Assembly: GCF_018130065.1 (NCBI RefSeq)
Contig: NZ_JAFCME010000012.1
Location: forward strand, 124,001-188,000
Source of the DNA: Bradyrhizobium sp. AUGA SZCCT0158
Lineage (GTDB): Bacteria; Pseudomonadota; Alphaproteobacteria; Rhizobiales; Xanthobacteraceae
Direction of reading: 5' to 3'
Length of the DNA: 64,000 nt
Shown here: positions 61,133 through 64,000 of the stretch, in pieces
How positions within the stretch are numbered: position 1 is the first letter of the stretch
Layout: every line of letters begins with the position of its first letter
Notes under the pieces: model-generated
What the model was told of the DNA's origin: nothing
The model's input: the letters and a program-made list of their open reading frames with translations, nothing else
Databases searched by the model: none
Program-made: the position numbers and the translations under genes

Positions 61133-62127
61133 CCAGTCCTGTCCTTTCCGTGCGTAACCTCGAGGTGGAGTTCCACACCCGCCGCAGCGTCCTGCACGCC
61201 ATCAACGGCATCTCCTTCGACATCGCCAAGGGCGAGGTGCTCGGCGTGGTCGGCGAATCCGGCGCGGGAAAATCCGTGACGGGCCTTGCCGTGATCGGCC
61301 TGATCGATCCGCCGGGGCGGATCGCAGGCGGCGAGATCCATCTGTCGGGGATGCGGATCGATCATCTGCCGCCGGAAGAAATCCGCCGCATCCGCGGCAA
61401 ACGCATCGGGATGATCTTCCAGGATCCTCTCACAAGCCTCAATCCGCTCTACAAGATCGGCGACCAGATCGTCGAAACCATCCGGACCCATCTCAATCTG
61501 TCGGAGACCGCGGCGCGCAAGCGCGCCATCGATCTTCTGGCGGAAGTCGGTATTCCCGCGCCGGAAAAACGCATCGACGCCTATCCGCATGAATTCTCCG
61601 GCGGCATGCGCCAGCGCGTCGTGATCGCGCTTGCGATCTGTGCCGAACCGGATCTGATCATCGCCGACGAGCCGACCACGGCCCTTGACGTCTCCGTGCA
61701 GGCGCAGATCATCTCGCTGATCAAACGCCTTGGCCGCGACCATGGCACCGCCGTGATGCTGGTGACGCACGACATGGGCGTGATCGCCGAAACCTCCGAC
61801 CGCGTCGCGGTGATGTATTCGGGCCGGATTGCCGAGATCGGCCCGGTTCAGGACGTCGTGCAGAACCCGCTGCATCCCTACGCCAAGGGCCTGATGGGCG
61901 CGATCCCGACTTTGGCGGGCGAAGACAAGCGGCTGGTGCAGATACCCGGTTCGATGCCGCGGCTGTCGGCGATCCCGAAGGGCTGCTCGTTCAACCCGCG
62001 CTGCGGCTTCGTCTTCGACCGTTGCCGCGTCGAGCGTCCGGAGCCGATAGCGCACGGTACGCAGGCCGTGGCCTGTCATCTCTATGATGCCGCGGCCAAG
62101 GCAACGATCAAGGAGACCGCGGCATGA
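61129..62127 (+). CDS. Dipeptide-type ABC transporter ATP-binding protein (DppD-like)
   Basis: A 332-residue ATPase with Walker A GESGAGKSV, signature FSGGMRQRVVIALAI, Walker B LIIADEPTTALD and the oligopeptide-transporter C-terminal motif GCSFNPRCGFVFDRCR. It is coupled to the permease gene by ATGA and to the next ATPase gene likewise. It works as a heterodimer with that ATPase. Confidence 0.95.
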   Translation: MTSPVLSVRNLEVEFHTRRSVLHAINGISFDIAKGEVLGVVGESGAGKSVTGLAVIGLIDPPGRIAGGEIHLSGMRIDHLPPEEIRRIRGKRIGMIFQDPLTSLNPLYKIGDQIVETIRTHLNLSETAARKRAIDLLAEVGIPAPEKRIDAYPHEFSGGMRQRVVIALAICAEPDLIIADEPTTALDVSVQAQIISLIKRLGRDHGTAVMLVTHDMGVIAETSDRVAVMYSGRIAEIGPVQDVVQNPLHPYAKGLMGAIPTLAGEDKRLVQIPGSMPRLSAIPKGCSFNPRCGFVFDRCRVERPEPIAHGTQAVACHLYDAAAKATIKETAA

Positions 62128-63122
62128 GCGCGGCACCCTTCATCGACGTCAGGAATTTACGCCGCGAGTTCGACGTTTCCAAACCGTGGCTCAACCGCGT
62201 GCTCGAAGGTGGCCACCTCGAATTCCTGAAAGCGGTCGACGGCGTCACCTTCGGCATCAAGAAGGGCGAGACGTTCGCCCTCGTCGGCGAATCCGGTTCG
62301 GGCAAGACCACCGTGGCACGGATGGTGGTCGGATTGCTGCCACCGAGCTCGGGCGAAGTCGTCATCGACGGCGTCTCGATGACCGATGCGAGGCAGGCGC
62401 AGGTGCGGCAAAAACTGCGCCGCCGCATCCAGATGATCTTCCAGGACCCCTATGCGAGCCTCAATCCGCGCTTCCGGGTCGATGCCATCGTCTCCGAGCC
62501 GATCCGAGCCTTCGACCTGATCGCGGGCGAGCGCGACATCGCTGCGCGCGTCGGTGAATTGCTGAGCCTCGTCGGCCTGCATGCCGACGACGGCCTGAAG
62601 TTTCCACATGAGTTTTCCGGCGGCCAGCGCCAGCGCATCGCGATCGCCCGCGCGCTGGCCTCGGAAGCCGAATTCATCGTCTGCGACGAGCCGACCTCGG
62701 CGCTCGATGTTTCCGTGCAGGCGCAGATCCTCAATCTGATGCGCGATTTGCAGGACAAGTTTGGCCTGACTTATCTCTTCATCAGCCATAACCTTGCCGT
62801 GGTGCGCCACATGGCGAGCCGCATCGGCGTGATGTATCTCGGCCGCATCGTCGAAATCGCGGAGGGGCGCGAACTTTTCAACAATCCGCGGATGCCCTAC
62901 ACCAAGATGCTGCTGGGAGCGGTTCCTGATTTGGCGATGTCCGGCCGCCAGCGGATTCCGGTCAAGGGCGAGATCCCCAATCCGATCAATCCGCCGCCCG
63001 GCTGCGCCTTCAACCCGCGCTGCCCGCTGGCCTATGATCTCTGCCGTCAACAGGCGCCCGCGCTGATCAACGGTGTCGCCTGCCACGCGGTCAATTCGCC
63101 GGCCGAAGCCGTGCCAGCCTGA
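62124..63122 (+). CDS. Dipeptide-type ABC transporter ATP-binding protein (DppF-like)
   Basis: A 332-residue ATPase with Walker A GESGSGKTTVA, signature FSGGQRQRIAIARAL, Walker B FIVCDEPTSALD and C-terminal CAFNPRCPLAYDLCR. It completes the DppBCDF-type importer started at 57462. Its stop lies 88 bases before the gamma-glutamyltransferase start on the same strand, so the operon probably continues. Confidence 0.95.
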   Translation: MSAAPFIDVRNLRREFDVSKPWLNRVLEGGHLEFLKAVDGVTFGIKKGETFALVGESGSGKTTVARMVVGLLPPSSGEVVIDGVSMTDARQAQVRQKLRRRIQMIFQDPYASLNPRFRVDAIVSEPIRAFDLIAGERDIAARVGELLSLVGLHADDGLKFPHEFSGGQRQRIAIARALASEAEFIVCDEPTSALDVSVQAQILNLMRDLQDKFGLTYLFISHNLAVVRHMASRIGVMYLGRIVEIAEGRELFNNPRMPYTKMLLGAVPDLAMSGRQRIPVKGEIPNPINPPPGCAFNPRCPLAYDLCRQQAPALINGVACHAVNSPAEAVPA

Positions 63123-63210
63123 TCACAGGGATGGGTCAACCAAACGGTTGGCAGCAGGCCTCGCCTGTGGTCAAGTGGCGCACCAAATACCAGCGCAGCA
63201 CCGGATTCCC

Positions 63211-64000
63211 ATGAGCAACATCAATCCCGATCCGTTCACGACCAGGCCGGAAATCGAAGGCACGTTCGGGGTCGTGACCTCGACGCACTGGATCGCCACC
63301 GCGGTCGGGATGGGAATCCTGGAAAAGGGCGGTAACGCGTTCGATGCGGGTGTTGCCACCGCCTTCACGCTGCAGGTGGTCGAGCCGCATCTCAACGGCC
63401 CCGGCGGCGACGTACCGATCATTGTGCATGACACCAAGCGCGGCCGCACCGAGGTGATTTGCGGCCAGGGCCCGGCGCCGGCCGGCGCGACCATCGCGCA
63501 TTACCGCAGCGAGGGGCTGGAGATGGTGCCCGGCACCGGGCTGCTCGCGGCCTGCGTGCCCGGCACGTTCGAATCCTGGATGTTGCTCTTGCGCGATTAC
63601 GGCACGATGCGGCTGCGCGACGTGCTCGAACCCGCGATCGCCTATGCCCGCGACGGCTATCCCCTGGTGGAGCGCGCGGCGGCGACGATCCAGATCGTCG
63701 AAAAGCTGTTCCGCAATCACTGGAAGACGTCGGCCGCGGTCTATCTGCCGAACAACGAAGTGCCAAAGCCCGGCACGCTGTTCACCAACAAGCAGCTGTC
63801 GGAAACCTACGCCCGCATCCTGAAAGAAGCCGAGAGCGCCGGCGGTGACCGCGTGGCGCAAATCGAGGCCGCGCGAAAGGCGTGGTCGCACGGTTTTGTC
63901 GCGGAGGCGATCGACAAGTTCTGCCGGACGCAAGACGTCATGGACGTCAGCGGCTCGCCGCATCGCGGCGTGCTTCGGGCCGACGACATGGCACGCTGGC
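63211..64000 (+). CDS. Gamma-glutamyltransferase, 3' truncated by window edge
   Basis: The frame from ATG 63211 stays open to the window end (263 codons). It reads GVVTSTHWIATAVGMGILEK and GGNAFDAGVATAFTLQVVEP, followed by NGPGGDVPIIVHD, the typical N-terminal part of the Ntn-hydrolase gamma-glutamyltransferase family. The catalytic threonine, at the start of the small subunit, lies beyond the window. There is no signal peptide, so the enzyme should be cytoplasmic and could split gamma-glutamyl peptides imported by the transporter upstream. Activity against other acylated amines is possible. Confidence 0.92.
   Translation, partial: MSNINPDPFTTRPEIEGTFGVVTSTHWIATAVGMGILEKGGNAFDAGVATAFTLQVVEPHLNGPGGDVPIIVHDTKRGRTEVICGQGPAPAGATIAHYRSEGLEMVPGTGLLAACVPGTFESWMLLLRDYGTMRLRDVLEPAIAYARDGYPLVERAAATIQIVEKLFRNHWKTSAAVYLPNNEVPKPGTLFTNKQLSETYARILKEAESAGGDRVAQIEAARKAWSHGFVAEAIDKFCRTQDVMDVSGSPHRGVLRADDMARW

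Overview
The window looks like a chromosomal segment of a Bradyrhizobium-type alphaproteobacterium (Nitrobacteraceae). Reasons: uniformly GC-rich coding sequence, many solute-binding-protein ABC transporters, a complete paaABCDE epoxidase operon, PHA storage genes with a phasin, and gaps filled with the dispersed palindromic repeats typical of this group. It is gene-dense. I saw no rRNA, tRNA, CRISPR array, prophage or intact insertion sequence. Both ends cut a gene: a nitronate monooxygenase on the left and a gamma-glutamyltransferase on the right.

Layout. 0-4 kb: nitronate monooxygenase, a divergent thiolase-like protein, and an AT-richer orphan secreted protein. 4-8.5 kb: an RND efflux pump with its adaptor. 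8.7-12.7 kb: two tandem chemoreceptors with near-identical signalling modules, the second broken by a one-base frameshift. 12.9-16.9 kb: the four enzymes of the 3-oxo-tetronate (four-carbon acid sugar) pathway, split over two divergent units. 17-25.8 kb: a LysR-centred locus. To the left are a UPF0317 hydro-lyase and a liv-type ABC transporter; to the right are the regulator, an M20 amidohydrolase and a 2-hydroxyacid dehydrogenase; two LysR-type boxes lie between. 26-30.6 kb: a tartrate/isopropylmalate-type dehydrogenase, an SDR lacking its catalytic lysine, an arylformamidase-like hydrolase and an amidase. 30.6-33.8 kb: a molybdopterin oxidoreductase, an alpha/beta hydrolase-OsmC fusion and a YeeE/YedE permease. 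34-41.7 kb: a quinone-oxidoreductase-like gene, then phenylacetate degradation (paaK, paaI, paaEDCBA) with the repressor gene paaX directly upstream of paaA. 41.7-57 kb: storage and lipid genes (phasin, PhaE/PhaC class III-like synthase, a self-sufficient CYP102-type P450, an epoxide hydrolase, a WS/DGAT acyltransferase and several alpha/beta hydrolases). 57-64 kb: a remnant of a DadA-like oxidase, a complete dipeptide ABC transporter, and the start of a gamma-glutamyltransferase gene.

Together the genes describe a soil heterotroph tuned to import and break down acids, amides, peptides and aromatics, and to store surplus carbon as PHA and possibly neutral lipids. The most interesting items are: the twin LysR boxes and the uncharacterised import/hydrolysis locus they control; the P450/epoxide hydrolase/WS-DGAT/PhaC lipid region; the hydrolase-OsmC fusion beside a molybdoenzyme and a sulfur permease; the frameshifted chemoreceptor; and the collapsed DadA remnant. 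All functions are read from sequence motifs and gene context only; no database search was run.
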